Assembly: GCA_029245125.1 (NCBI GenBank)
Contig: JAQWPZ010000112.1
Coordinates: 1 to 64,000, forward strand
Origin: Rubripirellula sp.
GTDB taxonomy: Bacteria; Planctomycetota; Planctomycetia; Pirellulales; Pirellulaceae
Direction of reading: 5' to 3'
Length of the DNA stretch: 64,000 bases
In this document: positions 45,984 through 55,776 of the stretch, one piece after another
Layout: each line of letters begins with the position of its first letter
Numbering within the stretch: position 1 is the stretch's first letter
Notes under the pieces: model-generated
Databases searched by the model: none
What the model was told of the DNA's origin: nothing
What the model saw: the letters and a program-made list of their open reading frames with translations, nothing else
Made by a program: the position numbers and the translations under genes

Positions 45984-46556
45984 ATGAACGAATCCAATGC
46001 TTTGCTCGCGAAGCAATTTCATCAAAGTGATGAGATTGCCTTTGCTAAATTGATGAATCGTCATCATCAACTGGTTTTCCGAGTTTGCCTGCGGATCCTT
46101 GGGCATCGCCAAGATGCCGAGGACGCAACGCAAGAGACTTTTTCTCGGGTCGCCCGTTACCTCCATCGTTGGGACCCCTCGCGTCCACTTGAGCCTTGGT
46201 TGGTCGCGATTGCCGGCAATCGTAGCCGAACTCTGTTGGCGAAAAAGCGAACGGTTCAATCGTTTACGCTCGTGTCTGACCCGCCGTGCGAACAGGTACA
46301 CGCCGATCGCGACGCAGCCACGCTCCGTGAGGAGTTGGATTTGGCCTTGGTGCAATTACCCGATTGTCAGCGGACTGCTTTTGAGTTGTTCCACCATCGC
46401 TCATTCAGCTACGCACAAATAGCAGTCAAGATGAAGTGCCCTGAGGGAACTGTTAAAACATGGGTGCATCGTGCCCGTGGCAGCATTATTCAACAGCTTC
46501 GGCAACGCGAGGTCGTGGCCGGAAGTCGTACTTGTCGCCAAGGAGATGCATCATGA
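45984..46556 (+). CDS. ECF-type RNA polymerase sigma factor
   Basis: 190 residues. Region 2 (FAKLMNRHHQLVFRVCLRILG, AEDATQETFSRVARYL) and region 4 (LPDCQRTAFELFHHRSFSYAQIA, CPEGTVKTWVHRARG) are both intact. It directs transcription of a regulon, probably including its own operon. Its stop overlaps the start of a zinc-finger anti-sigma-like gene. Confidence 0.93.
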   Translation: MNESNALLAKQFHQSDEIAFAKLMNRHHQLVFRVCLRILGHRQDAEDATQETFSRVARYLHRWDPSRPLEPWLVAIAGNRSRTLLAKKRTVQSFTLVSDPPCEQVHADRDAATLREELDLALVQLPDCQRTAFELFHHRSFSYAQIAVKMKCPEGTVKTWVHRARGSIIQQLRQREVVAGSRTCRQGDAS

Positions 46557-47068
46557 ATTGTGATCGCTTCGATCAGCGGATGAATGTCTTGTTAGACAAT
46601 CATCAGTCGATTGCCGATGATTCGGTGCTTCAGTCGCATGTGTCTGATTGTGATTCGTGTCGGCAGAAGATGATGATTTGGCAGCAGATCGACAGCATTG
46701 GATCATCCCAGCAGGCCGAGTCTTCGAATCGAGGACTTCCATGGTCACGTCTGTCCGCGTTGGCTGCTGGGTTACTGATCGCGGTGTTGCTGAGCTGGGG
46801 TTTCCGAGGGGGAGATATGGTGACCGCTCGGGTCGAATCGACAGCGTTGTCTCCGCAACAGGGATCGTCGGAAGCTCGCCGTGATTCTGCTGAGCTGCAG
46901 CAACAAGTCAATCGGCTTGATCCGAGTCGATGGTGGGAATCGGTGGAGCCACAACAATGGATCGCCCAAACCATGCCGACGGTGCGTACTGTTCAAGAGA
47001 GTGTCGCACCACTCAGTCGATCGTTTAAGCAAGCGGTTGAAATTCTCACCTTTGGACGCGCTATATGA
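46553..47068 (+). CDS. Anti-sigma factor-like zinc-finger membrane protein
   Basis: 171 residues from ATG 46553, overlapping the sigma stop by 4 bases. The N-terminus has a ZAS-type motif H-V-S-D-C-D-S-C (HxxxCxxC). One membrane helix follows (LSALAAGLLIAVLLSWGF, about 64-81), then a periplasmic tail of 90 residues. The most likely role is a membrane anti-sigma factor holding the ECF sigma. It overlaps the next gene by 4 bases. Confidence 0.82.
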   Translation: MNCDRFDQRMNVLLDNHQSIADDSVLQSHVSDCDSCRQKMMIWQQIDSIGSSQQAESSNRGLPWSRLSALAAGLLIAVLLSWGFRGGDMVTARVESTALSPQQGSSEARRDSAELQQQVNRLDPSRWWESVEPQQWIAQTMPTVRTVQESVAPLSRSFKQAVEILTFGRAI

Positions 47069-49404
47069 AGCCCAGGATTTGGCCAAGGTTTGTCTCGGTC
47101 ACCTTGATTTGGTTCGGATCGGTGATGCCCTTCCAGGCGGCTTGGGCGGAAGAGTTGTTCCAGTTTCACAATGGATTGGTTATCGAGGGAGTGGCGGTCG
47201 AGATCGCCACCCTGAAGGATGGCTTCGGCGCCGCTGCGGCGAACCAAATGAATGTGCGGCCGATCTGGCGAATCGATGATGGATTGCGCAGAACGTATGT
47301 CCACGGCAAAGGGATGGTTGCCGAGACTCGTGAGATCAATGACTTGGAACGCCCGATTGAAATTTGGCAACCGAAGCCACTGGGAGGCAAGATTGTCGGC
47401 GGGCTCGGGAGCATCCTGGGGATCTCGCCCTTCAACGAATATGGTCGCCGTGTTCTGACCATCCGCGGTCCAGAGGGACCTGTGCAAGTGGTCCAAGGGA
47501 TCAAAGAGCTGACTTCACGCTACGCAAAGCTCATCGCATTGAAAGGAAAGCCGACGCTTAGTTGGGATATGAGGGTGGCGACCAGTTCATTGGCGACGTC
47601 GGATTTGAACATGGTTTTCAAACGCCGCATGAATATGGAAGATCTGAATGATCGTTTGGAGGTGGTGAGATTTTATATCGCCGCGGAGCGGTACGAAGAT
47701 GCGCGGCAATCACTCGAAGCGACAATCAAAGCCTTCCCCGAGGAAACCGATCTGCAGCCACAATTGGCTGCGCTGACGGAGCGGCAAGGTTTGCAGCTGC
47801 TAGATGAGGCAGAAGTCCGCTCCAAAGCGGGGCAGTACACTTTAGCGAAAAACATCTTGTCCGGTTTTCCGCTGGATGCAGTCGGGCGAATCACTCGAAT
47901 CAAAGTCGAAGATGCATCAAAGAAATTGACCGATTCGGAGCAGGCTTGTGCCGAGCTGATCAATCAACTTCGAACGCAGGTTGGGCAATTGAACGCCGGG
48001 CAGATGCAGGCGTTGCAAGCCATTGTCAATGAGATGGCCGATGGGCTTTCTGCTGATACGTTGTCGCGGCTCAGCGATTACGCCCGCTTGGGTAACTCGG
48101 ATAGCATTCCCCTCGAAAATCGAGTGGCATTGGCGATAAGTGGCTGGTTGATGGGGTCTGGATCTGGTGAGCAGAACCTGAGTATTGCCATCTCGTTGAT
48201 TCAAGTTCGTAGCCTGGTCATTGAATATCTGGCCGGTGCAGATGACTTACGCCGGGCAGCCATCCTGGATACCTTGCGAAACCTCGAGGGTTCGCAACCA
48301 GAGTACATCGATCTCATGCTGCCTCTGTTGGTGCCGACGGTGGGGTGGCCAGATGGATCGGAGAATGAGTTCATCGCGGGTATGCACTTTGTCGATACCG
48401 GAACAAGCCAGTATCTGATCCAGCTGCCACCTGAATACAACCCATTGCGAGACTATCCTTGCATCGTGGCATTGCATGAATCAAGAAGCAGCCTGGAGAA
48501 TCAAATCAATTGGTGGGCTGGTCCTTATTCAGAAGAAGACGGCATTCGCATGGGGCATGCGTCTCGGCATGGATTCATCGTCGTGGCACCGGCTTGGTCC
48601 CGTCCTGATCAACGCCTTTACGAATACACGCCGCAGGAACATCAGCGTGTGTTGGTCGCTTTGCGAGATGCGATGCGTCGTTCGTCCATCGATTCGGATC
48701 GGGTTTTTGTGACTGGACATGGCGAAGGTGGGACGGCTGCCTGGGATCTTGCTTTGGCGCATCCTGACTTGTGGGCCGGTATGATTTCGATCAGTGGTCA
48801 GCCTGCCAAGATCATTCCGCACTACGAGGCCAACGCTCGCTCGGTTCCACTTTACATGGTGATGGGTGAACTGGATGGCTCGCGTGCCAATGGTTCCATC
48901 TTGAACGATTACATGTCATTCAATCATGACGCGATGGTGGTGATGTATCGCGGTCGCGGTCGAGAATATTTCTTCGACGAGATTCCGAGGATTTTTCAGT
49001 GGATGCAGTTGCCAGGTCATCAAAGGCGACCACCACCCCGTGAGATCGATGTTGCCACCATCCGCACGGGCGATCAGTTCTATTGGTGGTTGGAACTAGG
49101 CGACCTGAAACCAGATGTTGCCATTGATCCTATTCTGTGGGATCAAGCAAAGCGGATTCGAGCCGGCAAAATCGAAGCATCCATTGGTGCCGGGAATCAG
49201 ATTCGGGTGAGTGGTCCGGCGGAACAGTTTCGCGTGATGCTGCGCCCCCAGGAAGGTGTCGATTTTGCGCAACCGATTGTTGTTCGCTATGGATCACGCA
49301 CGGTGCGGGTCGAGTTTGATGGTTCCGTCGAACTGATGCTTGAGGATGTACGGCAACGAGCTGATCGCAAGCGTGCTTTTTGGTTCTCGATAGCGGTTCC
49401 CTAG
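47065..49404 (+). CDS. Secreted alpha/beta-hydrolase-like protein lacking the canonical nucleophile
   Basis: 779 residues with a signal peptide ending at QAAWAEE. The first 400 residues hold helical tetratricopeptide-like stretches (RFYIAAERYEDARQSLEATI). The C-terminal part (about 430-680) is an esterase/PHB-depolymerase-like fold (YPCIVALHESRSS, FVTGHGEGGTAAWDLALAHP). At the nucleophile elbow the usual GxSxG reads G551-H-G553-E-G555, so the serine is absent. It may be a non-catalytic binding protein. It is the third gene of the ECF sigma operon, overlapping the anti-sigma gene by 4 bases, and may be a target or envelope sensor. Confidence 0.72.
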   Translation: MKPRIWPRFVSVTLIWFGSVMPFQAAWAEELFQFHNGLVIEGVAVEIATLKDGFGAAAANQMNVRPIWRIDDGLRRTYVHGKGMVAETREINDLERPIEIWQPKPLGGKIVGGLGSILGISPFNEYGRRVLTIRGPEGPVQVVQGIKELTSRYAKLIALKGKPTLSWDMRVATSSLATSDLNMVFKRRMNMEDLNDRLEVVRFYIAAERYEDARQSLEATIKAFPEETDLQPQLAALTERQGLQLLDEAEVRSKAGQYTLAKNILSGFPLDAVGRITRIKVEDASKKLTDSEQACAELINQLRTQVGQLNAGQMQALQAIVNEMADGLSADTLSRLSDYARLGNSDSIPLENRVALAISGWLMGSGSGEQNLSIAISLIQVRSLVIEYLAGADDLRRAAILDTLRNLEGSQPEYIDLMLPLLVPTVGWPDGSENEFIAGMHFVDTGTSQYLIQLPPEYNPLRDYPCIVALHESRSSLENQINWWAGPYSEEDGIRMGHASRHGFIVVAPAWSRPDQRLYEYTPQEHQRVLVALRDAMRRSSIDSDRVFVTGHGEGGTAAWDLALAHPDLWAGMISISGQPAKIIPHYEANARSVPLYMVMGELDGSRANGSILNDYMSFNHDAMVVMYRGRGREYFFDEIPRIFQWMQLPGHQRRPPPREIDVATIRTGDQFYWWLELGDLKPDVAIDPILWDQAKRIRAGKIEASIGAGNQIRVSGPAEQFRVMLRPQEGVDFAQPIVVRYGSRTVRVEFDGSVELMLEDVRQRADRKRAFWFSIAVP

Positions 49405-49447
49405 CAGGCTCAGCGGTCTTGTTGCCGACGGAGTGCCTGAGGGGACA

Positions 49448-49479
49448 CTGGTACTGGGCCCCGCTGGTACTGGGCCCCG
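49448..49479 (+). repeat. Perfect 16-bp tandem duplication
   Basis: CTGGTACTGGGCCCCG occurs twice back to back in the 287-base gap after the hydrolase-like gene. Each copy contains the palindrome GGGCCC. The gap shows no credible gene. Confidence 0.9.
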
Positions 49480-49691
49480 TCGGGTGATTCGCAGTCAGGT
49501 GATTCGTGATGAGGCAGCCTTGAAATCTTTCAAAGCCGATTGCGAATTCTGTTTGGTGAAAAATCCGTGGCCCGCTCAGCGTCACTTTGAAGCGGGCGAA
49601 GTCTCATTTGGTTATGGAGAGTGGGATTCGTCTATGATGGATTGTGTTTCAGTTTTCCGCATCATTCCAATTCTCGGATAAGGGTCTCTCG

Positions 49692-50567
49692 ATGAAACGT
49701 CGCGAATTCATGGCATCCAATCTGTTCATCGCCGGAACCGTGGCTGCTGGCAAGACGCTTGCTGAAGATAATCCAGCACCCGCTGGCGGTCCCGGTCGGG
49801 TTCGCCAATCGGTGATGGGCTGGTGCTTCAAGCCAATGGACTCCATCGAGTTAGCGCGTCACTGCAAGCGGATTGGTTTGGAAGCCATTGAGGGAATCTC
49901 CTCCCAGCATTATGACGCGGTGACTGACTTAGGCCTGAAGATTTCACTTGTCGGCAGTCATGGATTTGCAACTGGACCACTTGATCCCGATAACCATGCA
50001 GAAGTGGAGGCTAAGCTACGAAACGGAATTGATTTGGCAGTGAAATATGGTGCACCTAACGTGATTACTTTCACTGGGATGTCCAAGGCGGGGATTTCTG
50101 ACAAAGCGGCACGGGAGAACTGTTTGAGCTGCTGGAAAAGAGTGCTCGCTTATGCGGAGGAGAAAAAGATTGGTTTGGTGTTGGAGCATCTCAATAGCAA
50201 GGATGATTCCCATCCGATGAAGGGGCACCCGGGCTATTGGGGCGACGACTTGCATCTGTGTGCTGAATTGGTGCAAGAAATGGACTCCCCGAATTTTCGC
50301 TTGTTGTTCGATATCTATCACGTTCAAATCATGAATGGTGACCTGATCCGAAATATCCGCCGCTATCACGAACTTGTGGGGCACTATCACACCGCAGGGA
50401 ATCCCGGTCGCGGAGAATTGGATGATTCGCAGGAAATCAATTATCCGCCCGTCATTCGTGCGATCATGGAGACCGGATACAAAGGGTTCATCGCCCAAGA
50501 ATTCATTCCAACGGCAGAAGATCCGGTTGCCTCTTTGGAGCAGGCTTTCCAGGTCTGTGACGTCTAG
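49692..50567 (+). CDS. TAT-exported sugar-phosphate isomerase/hydroxypyruvate isomerase-like protein
   Basis: 291 residues from ATG 49692 with AAGGG upstream. The N-terminus MKRREFMASNLFIAG is a twin-arginine-type signal. The remainder is an AP_endonuc_2/xylose-isomerase-like TIM barrel: SVMGWCFKPM, the metal ligands in LVLEHLNSKDD, LLFDIYHVQIMNGD, VGHYHTAGNPGRGELDD and FIAQEFIPT. This matches the Hyi-like family common in planctomycetes. The substrate is unknown; export to the periplasm is predicted. Confidence 0.88.
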   Translation: MKRREFMASNLFIAGTVAAGKTLAEDNPAPAGGPGRVRQSVMGWCFKPMDSIELARHCKRIGLEAIEGISSQHYDAVTDLGLKISLVGSHGFATGPLDPDNHAEVEAKLRNGIDLAVKYGAPNVITFTGMSKAGISDKAARENCLSCWKRVLAYAEEKKIGLVLEHLNSKDDSHPMKGHPGYWGDDLHLCAELVQEMDSPNFRLLFDIYHVQIMNGDLIRNIRRYHELVGHYHTAGNPGRGELDDSQEINYPPVIRAIMETGYKGFIAQEFIPTAEDPVASLEQAFQVCDV

Positions 50568-50706
50568 AGCTGATCTGAGACGCGTGGATGGGCTCGCGAG
50601 AAACTGATTGCGGGAATTCTAGGGGAACCTGAATCAGCTTGATGTGTCCAAGCTGAGAGTAAGGGAACCCTGTTTACCCTGCTCTCCCCTGCCCTGCCCC
50701 ACCTGT

Positions 50707-52458
50707 ATGCGGATTCGTTGTCCGGTGAAAACCGCTTCCGAACCAACTTTGACCATCAGTCCCGATGATTTCCGAAGGCTGGGGGTACGTCCCGATGAAA
50801 CACGGATTGCTGTGATTCGATTAGCGGCGACCCGCAGTTCCAAGCCATTGGCGGCACAGCACCTTCGCAGAGCGGATACCAAGATCGAGCTGCAGCTAAG
50901 CCAAGTTGCGACCTCAGCCTATCGGCTGATGGATCCTCGGCAGCGTGCGGATGACGGGTCCCGCAGTCGAGTCGGCCGAATTCTGCCTTTGACGCTACGT
51001 TCGGCTGGAGCCAATCAGGGTGGTGGTTTTTGCCACGCGGAATTGGGTTCGGAACCGGCATTCCATCAAGACCAACAGTCCACCATCGAATGGGCGGCAG
51101 CGGCCGGTTTTGAGGAATCACAGGTGTTGTTTGATTTGAAGCAGCGTTGGGAATCGACCGTCGTGAGCGATCCTCGACTCGCGTTGCCAGCTCAAGCAGA
51201 GTCTCGGTACTTGAAAGTGCTTGCGGCTTGTGCAACGGCATTGGTGCTAATCGCATGGGTCATTGATCAGTCTCGAAACTCTGATGGTGGAAACCAATTG
51301 TTGGTCGATTCGGGCAACGTTATCGTTCCCCAAGAGTACGAGCAATTCATCTCGGGATTGCCGTCTTTGGAATTTGCGATGAGAAGTGCTGTTGATGGAG
51401 TTCATCAAACGAATCGGGAAGGATTGTCGGTGCCTTGGATCACCGATCTGGCGCCGATCGCCCCGATGCGTTGGGTGGCAGAACACGCTGACGCAGCCGA
51501 CGAACTTTCCGAGGTGAATGGGTTTCAACGGCCGACAAGGGAAGAGGTTGTTCGCACGCGACGATTGTTTCAAACCCGGTTTCCTGAATTGAACCAATCA
51601 GCATCGCCGGATCAGGTGAATAGGCAGATTCGGCTATTGCAAACGGTGAGCCAGCAAATCGAACCGGGCTCGATCGATGATTGGACTTGCCAACTGTTCA
51701 TGGCCGAGTTGAGTTGGTTGGTGAATGATCCAATTTTTGTGCGACGGCGATTGAAGCAGACTGCCGATCGTTATGGAGTATCGGTCGACAGCTTAATGGC
51801 TGAATCCTTCGAGGCGGCGTGTGGGCTAGCGACTTTGCCCGAAACACAGCAGCAACTTCTTGAGGATGGTTTGCCGATCGCAGACCGGTTGTTGATCCGT
51901 GAATCTTTTGCCGCCAGTCGCCAAGTTATCGCAGCACTGATTCCGGTGGAAAAATCACTCGGGCAGGATCAATCTTCATTGCAGTTGCCGCAATTTGTAG
52001 TGGCGATTGACCAAGCTGAACGACTGTCCAAAGTCGCAGCACGCGTGCAAGATGGTGGTTTGCGTCCGGTTGTGGGCGAAGGGCAAAACGCACGGTCGGA
52101 AAGCGAGGCCGCTGTCCTGGGGCGTTACTACTGTCTCTATCTTCGCAGGTGGGATCTTGGTCTGCCTTGGTTAACGAAAGCAGCGGATCTTCGTTTGGCG
52201 AGCGCCGCGCGTCATCAGCTCGCTTTGGGGGTATCTGCGAAAAATGCAGAAATTGCTGAGGTTGCCTCGCTATGGTTCGCATTGGCGGATCGGGCCGAGG
52301 GACGCATCGCAGATTCGATCAGGCTGCACGGCCTAGAGATGCTCGAAAGTATGCTGAAACGGTCAAGCGGCATCAGAAAACGTCGGTTGCAGCAGGCGAT
52401 AGAAGAACAGTCGTCCTTGTTGCCTGCCTATCTCCAGCGTTCGCTCGTGACAGGCTAG
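50707..52458 (+). CDS. Membrane-anchored protein of unknown function
   Basis: 583 residues from ATG 50707; an in-frame GTG at 50644 would add 21 cysteine/proline-rich residues that look non-coding. Residues 1-165 seem cytoplasmic (LTISPDDFRRLGVRPDETR near the start). One membrane helix lies at about 169-187 (VLAACATALVLIAWVI). About 395 mainly helical residues follow, presumably periplasmic. No family recognised. It precedes the MoxR/VWA pair in the same direction by 91 bases and may belong with it. Confidence 0.65.
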   Translation: MRIRCPVKTASEPTLTISPDDFRRLGVRPDETRIAVIRLAATRSSKPLAAQHLRRADTKIELQLSQVATSAYRLMDPRQRADDGSRSRVGRILPLTLRSAGANQGGGFCHAELGSEPAFHQDQQSTIEWAAAAGFEESQVLFDLKQRWESTVVSDPRLALPAQAESRYLKVLAACATALVLIAWVIDQSRNSDGGNQLLVDSGNVIVPQEYEQFISGLPSLEFAMRSAVDGVHQTNREGLSVPWITDLAPIAPMRWVAEHADAADELSEVNGFQRPTREEVVRTRRLFQTRFPELNQSASPDQVNRQIRLLQTVSQQIEPGSIDDWTCQLFMAELSWLVNDPIFVRRRLKQTADRYGVSVDSLMAESFEAACGLATLPETQQQLLEDGLPIADRLLIRESFAASRQVIAALIPVEKSLGQDQSSLQLPQFVVAIDQAERLSKVAARVQDGGLRPVVGEGQNARSESEAAVLGRYYCLYLRRWDLGLPWLTKAADLRLASAARHQLALGVSAKNAEIAEVASLWFALADRAEGRIADSIRLHGLEMLESMLKRSSGIRKRRLQQAIEEQSSLLPAYLQRSLVTG

Positions 52459-52549
52459 GCCGCTTGCCATTTTGGATTGACGGCAGTCAATTGGGCGGCC
52501 CCGTACAATGAGACCGTTCATCAACAGGTTTCATTTTAGGATTGCTCGC

Positions 52550-53974
52550 ATGACTGCCATTTCGGCGCCCCCCCACGTAAAGAACCTCCAAGAGCTGATC
52601 GACAGCGGTTGGACATCCAAGTCGGTCAAACAGGAAGTGCGTGACAACTTTACGGCAATGCTTGCCGGTGGCGACGAGTTATTCCCCGGCATTGTCGGTT
52701 ACGACGACACCGTGATCCCCGAGATCAATTTGGCTCTGTTGGCCGGGCATGACATGCTTTTTCTGGGCGAAAAAGGTCAGGCCAAGAGTCGTATCATGCG
52801 GATGCTAACGCGTTTCCTTGATCCCTGGGTTCCCTACATCGACCATCCCGATCTGAGTGTGCACGAAGATCCGATGCAACCTATTTCGTCGCTGGGAAAA
52901 CGACTGGTTGCCGAGCACGATCCTGAAGATATTTCGATTGGCTGGTGGGATCGGCAACACCGTTATGCTGAGCGTCTGAGTCCCGGAACAAAATTTGCCG
53001 ATATCATCGGCGAAATCGATCCAGCGAAGTTGACCGGCGGTGTCAGCATGAGCTCCGAAGAAGCTCTCTCGTTCGGCTTGATCCCCCGGATGCACCGCGG
53101 CATCTTCGCGATGAACGAATTGCCCGAGCTAGACGACCTAGTGCAGGTTGGATTGTTCAACATCTTGGAGGAGCGGGACGTCCAGATCCGAGGCTATCCG
53201 ATTCAGTTTGATCTCGACGTGATGATCCTGTTTTCCGCGAATCCATCGACGTACAACCGAAGTGGTAAAGTGATCCCGCAGCTCAAGGATCGCATTGGTT
53301 CCATTGTGCAAACGCACTATCCGGCGGAACGCGATCAGGGTATCGAGATTCTTCGGCAGGAGGTCGGTAGTGATCTGGAGGGCGAGTATCCCGTGCAGGT
53401 CCCTTACTTCATGTATCAAATCGTTGAAGAAATCACCAATCAGGCACGGAAGAGTAAGTACATCGATCAGGCGTCGGGTGTCTCGGCAAGGTTTTCACTT
53501 TCAAATTTCCGCACACTGATCGCATCCGCTCGCCAGCGCGGCATCATCCACAATGAACGCCCGGCGGTTCCTCGAATCAGCGACTTCGGGCATCTCTATT
53601 CGAGCTCGCTCGGAAAGCTGGAGTTGGATCTGATGGGAACCCATCAGATGAGCGAAAAACAAGTGCTCGATGCTGTGACCGCTGAAGCGATCAAGGTTGT
53701 TTTTAACGAGTACGTTGAAGAGCACGGTCTGGGTGCCATCGCGGAGATCTTTCGTGGGGGGGCCCGCGTGGAGGTCGGCGATCTATTGCCCAGCAGCGAT
53801 TATGGGGAACGATTGAAGCACGTACCGCCAGCTTGGGATTTGGCCTTCGAGGTCAACGCTAGCGAGAACGAAGCGGTCCGAGCGAGTTGCGTTGAGTTTG
53901 TGCTTGCAGGTTTGTACAGCATGGATCGAATTAGTCGAAGCCAACGACACGGCAAGATTGAATATGAAATCTGA
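52550..53974 (+). CDS. MoxR/magnesium-chelatase-like AAA ATPase
   Basis: 474 residues from ATG 52550 (AGGA upstream). Walker A is [16 protein letters not shown] near residue 72. The Walker B region reads [14 protein letters not shown], with Asn-Glu in place of Asp-Glu, a form I believe is common in this subfamily. The [12 protein letters not shown] insert and sensor [12 protein letters not shown] follow. Such ATPases act as chaperones with a VWA-domain partner, which is encoded by the next, overlapping gene. The client is unknown. Confidence 0.87.
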   Translation: MTAISAPPHVKNLQELIDSGWTSKSVKQEVRDNFTAMLAGGDELFPGIVGYDDTVIPEINLALLAGHDMLFLGEKGQAKSRIMRMLTRFLDPWVPYIDHPDLSVHEDPMQPISSLGKRLVAEHDPEDISIGWWDRQHRYAERLSPGTKFADIIGEIDPAKLTGGVSMSSEEALSFGLIPRMHRGIFAMNELPELDDLVQVGLFNILEERDVQIRGYPIQFDLDVMILFSANPSTYNRSGKVIPQLKDRIGSIVQTHYPAERDQGIEILRQEVGSDLEGEYPVQVPYFMYQIVEEITNQARKSKYIDQASGVSARFSLSNFRTLIASARQRGIIHNERPAVPRISDFGHLYSSSLGKLELDLMGTHQMSEKQVLDAVTAEAIKVVFNEYVEEHGLGAIAEIFRGGARVEVGDLLPSSDYGERLKHVPPAWDLAFEVNASENEAVRASCVEFVLAGLYSMDRISRSQRHGKIEYEI

Positions 53975-55694
53975 TTCCCAGCGAAAGCAGCGTGAAAACT
54001 ACCGCCCCGGCGGGGTCATTCATGCGTATCAAAAATACGACCCGAACCAGTTTCCACCGCCGAGTCAACCGCCGCCCGATCTTGTCTCGCCCGCTTTCGA
54101 GCAGGCGTTGATGTATGGGCAGTATCGGGATTTGACGGAGGAAGAATTGGCGAGAGCTGTCCGTTTGGATCCTAGCCAAATCGCCGGCCTCGGTCCTAGT
54201 TTGGACATGCTGCGGGGCATGCTCGAGCAGCGGAAACGCAAGATTCTTGAAAAGTACGAGACCCGCACGGTCCTGAAGAAAGGCCGCCGCGCTTTCGAGA
54301 AAGCGTCTAAAAACTTCAACGTCCCGAAGAAGATGGGACCCGCGTACAAGCGGGCGATTGTTCAGCAGCAGCCCTACTTGCTCGAGCAACTTTGGTACAG
54401 CGCTGAAGACGACAACAGCGCTGTTGCTAGAGGTTTACTGCAGGTTGGCCAGCGGATGGCTGACAAGCACAATATTGAGGAGCTCGCGAGCAAATATGAA
54501 TTCGTCGGTAATGAATCGATGTCGATTCCGAGGGCTCTCGAAATCAAGGATGAGCTCGAGAAGATTGACGAGTTGCTCCGGCAGTTGGAGGAAGCAGCTA
54601 AATCAGCCCAGATCGCTCTGATCGATATGGACATGCTGGGTGAGTTTGCTCAACCAGACGATATGCAGCAATTGGAAGACATGCGGCGGCAGGTCGAAAA
54701 TTTGTTGCGTGAACAGGCGGAGCGACAGGGATTGGAAAAAAACCAAGACGGTAGTGGTTTCCGGTTGACCCCTCAGGCGTACAAGATTTTCCAGGGCCGT
54801 CTGCTTCAGCGGATTTTCAGCGACTTGGCGCCCTCCAAGACGGGACGCCACGAAGGTGACGTTGTTGGTGAAGGTGCCGTTGAAATGCAACGCACCAAGC
54901 CTTACGAGTTTGGCGATAGTGTCGCAAACATGGACATTCCGCAGACGGTGGTCAACGCGTTACTGCGTCAAGGTGATGATCGGCCAATCCGATTGCGGAG
55001 CGATGATATCGAGGTGCACAAAACTCGTAATCATCCGAAATGCGCTACCGCTGTCCTGATGGATATGAGTGGTTCGATGCGTTACGACGGGCAATACGTG
55101 CACGTCAAACGTATGGCACTCGCCATGCAGGGCTTGATCCAAAGTGAGTATCCCGGTGATTATCTGCGTTTCATCGAAATGTACACTTTCGCAAAATTGC
55201 GAGCTCCAGGCGAAATCATTGAGATGATGCCTAAGCCTGTGACAATCCACGATCCGTGGGTGCAGTTGTGGGCAGATATGAGTGACCCTGAGATTAGTGA
55301 ACAGCAGATCCACCCTCACTTCACCAATATCCAGCATGCCCTTCAGCTCGCTCGGAAAAATTTGGCGAATTGCGACACCCCGAATCGTCAAATCGTGTTG
55401 ATCACCGACGGCTTGCCGACCGCCCACTTCGAAGATGAAAAGTTGTACATGCTGTATCCTCCTGATCCGCGCACTGAGCAAGCAACGATGCGTGAGGGGA
55501 TGTTGTGCCATAAGGAGGGAATTACGATCAATATTTTTCTGATTCCCAGTTGGTCGCAAAGCGAAGAGGACATCCGGTTCGCGCATCGTTTAGCCGAAAC
55601 GACGAGGGGGCGAGTGTTTTTCACCGGCGGTAACGACCTCGATCGGTTTGTGCTTTGGGATTACGTCCAAAACCGTCGCGAGATCATCGCCTAG
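53964..55694 (+). CDS. VWA domain protein, partner of the AAA ATPase
   Basis: 576 residues from ATG 53964, overlapping the ATPase gene by 11 bases. The N-terminal 340 residues are helical and charged. The C-terminal part is a von Willebrand factor A domain with the metal-binding MIDAS motif D-M-S-G-S ([14 protein letters not shown]), ALAMQGLI, and the later [15 protein letters not shown]. MoxR/VWA pairs assemble or remodel protein complexes; the system here is unspecified. The coupling of the two genes strongly supports joint function. Confidence 0.88.
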   Translation: MKSDSQRKQRENYRPGGVIHAYQKYDPNQFPPPSQPPPDLVSPAFEQALMYGQYRDLTEEELARAVRLDPSQIAGLGPSLDMLRGMLEQRKRKILEKYETRTVLKKGRRAFEKASKNFNVPKKMGPAYKRAIVQQQPYLLEQLWYSAEDDNSAVARGLLQVGQRMADKHNIEELASKYEFVGNESMSIPRALEIKDELEKIDELLRQLEEAAKSAQIALIDMDMLGEFAQPDDMQQLEDMRRQVENLLREQAERQGLEKNQDGSGFRLTPQAYKIFQGRLLQRIFSDLAPSKTGRHEGDVVGEGAVEMQRTKPYEFGDSVANMDIPQTVVNALLRQGDDRPIRLRSDDIEVHKTRNHPKCATAVLMDMSGSMRYDGQYVHVKRMALAMQGLIQSEYPGDYLRFIEMYTFAKLRAPGEIIEMMPKPVTIHDPWVQLWADMSDPEISEQQIHPHFTNIQHALQLARKNLANCDTPNRQIVLITDGLPTAHFEDEKLYMLYPPDPRTEQATMREGMLCHKEGITINIFLIPSWSQSEEDIRFAHRLAETTRGRVFFTGGNDLDRFVLWDYVQNRREIIA

Positions 55695-55704
55695 GCGGAT
55701 CGAC

Positions 55705-55754
55705 AGCGGCAGAGGTCAAGGACGAGTTTGACCATAATGACGCTCGCTGCCGCT
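55705..55754. terminator. Nested inverted repeats between convergent genes
   Basis: AGCGGCAG (55705-55712) pairs with CTGCCGCT (55747-55754), and inside it GGTCAA (55714-55719) pairs with TTGACC (55728-55733). The structure lies between the convergent VWA and rsgA genes and suits a bidirectional terminator. Confidence 0.5.
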
Positions 55755-55776
55755 CGTCTGATGTCGGTGCAAGTTG

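Noticed and set aside
49433..49681. Short open frame over the 16-bp duplication
   Set aside because: Its N-terminus is created by the duplication, there is no ribosome site, and it overlaps the next gene's leader.
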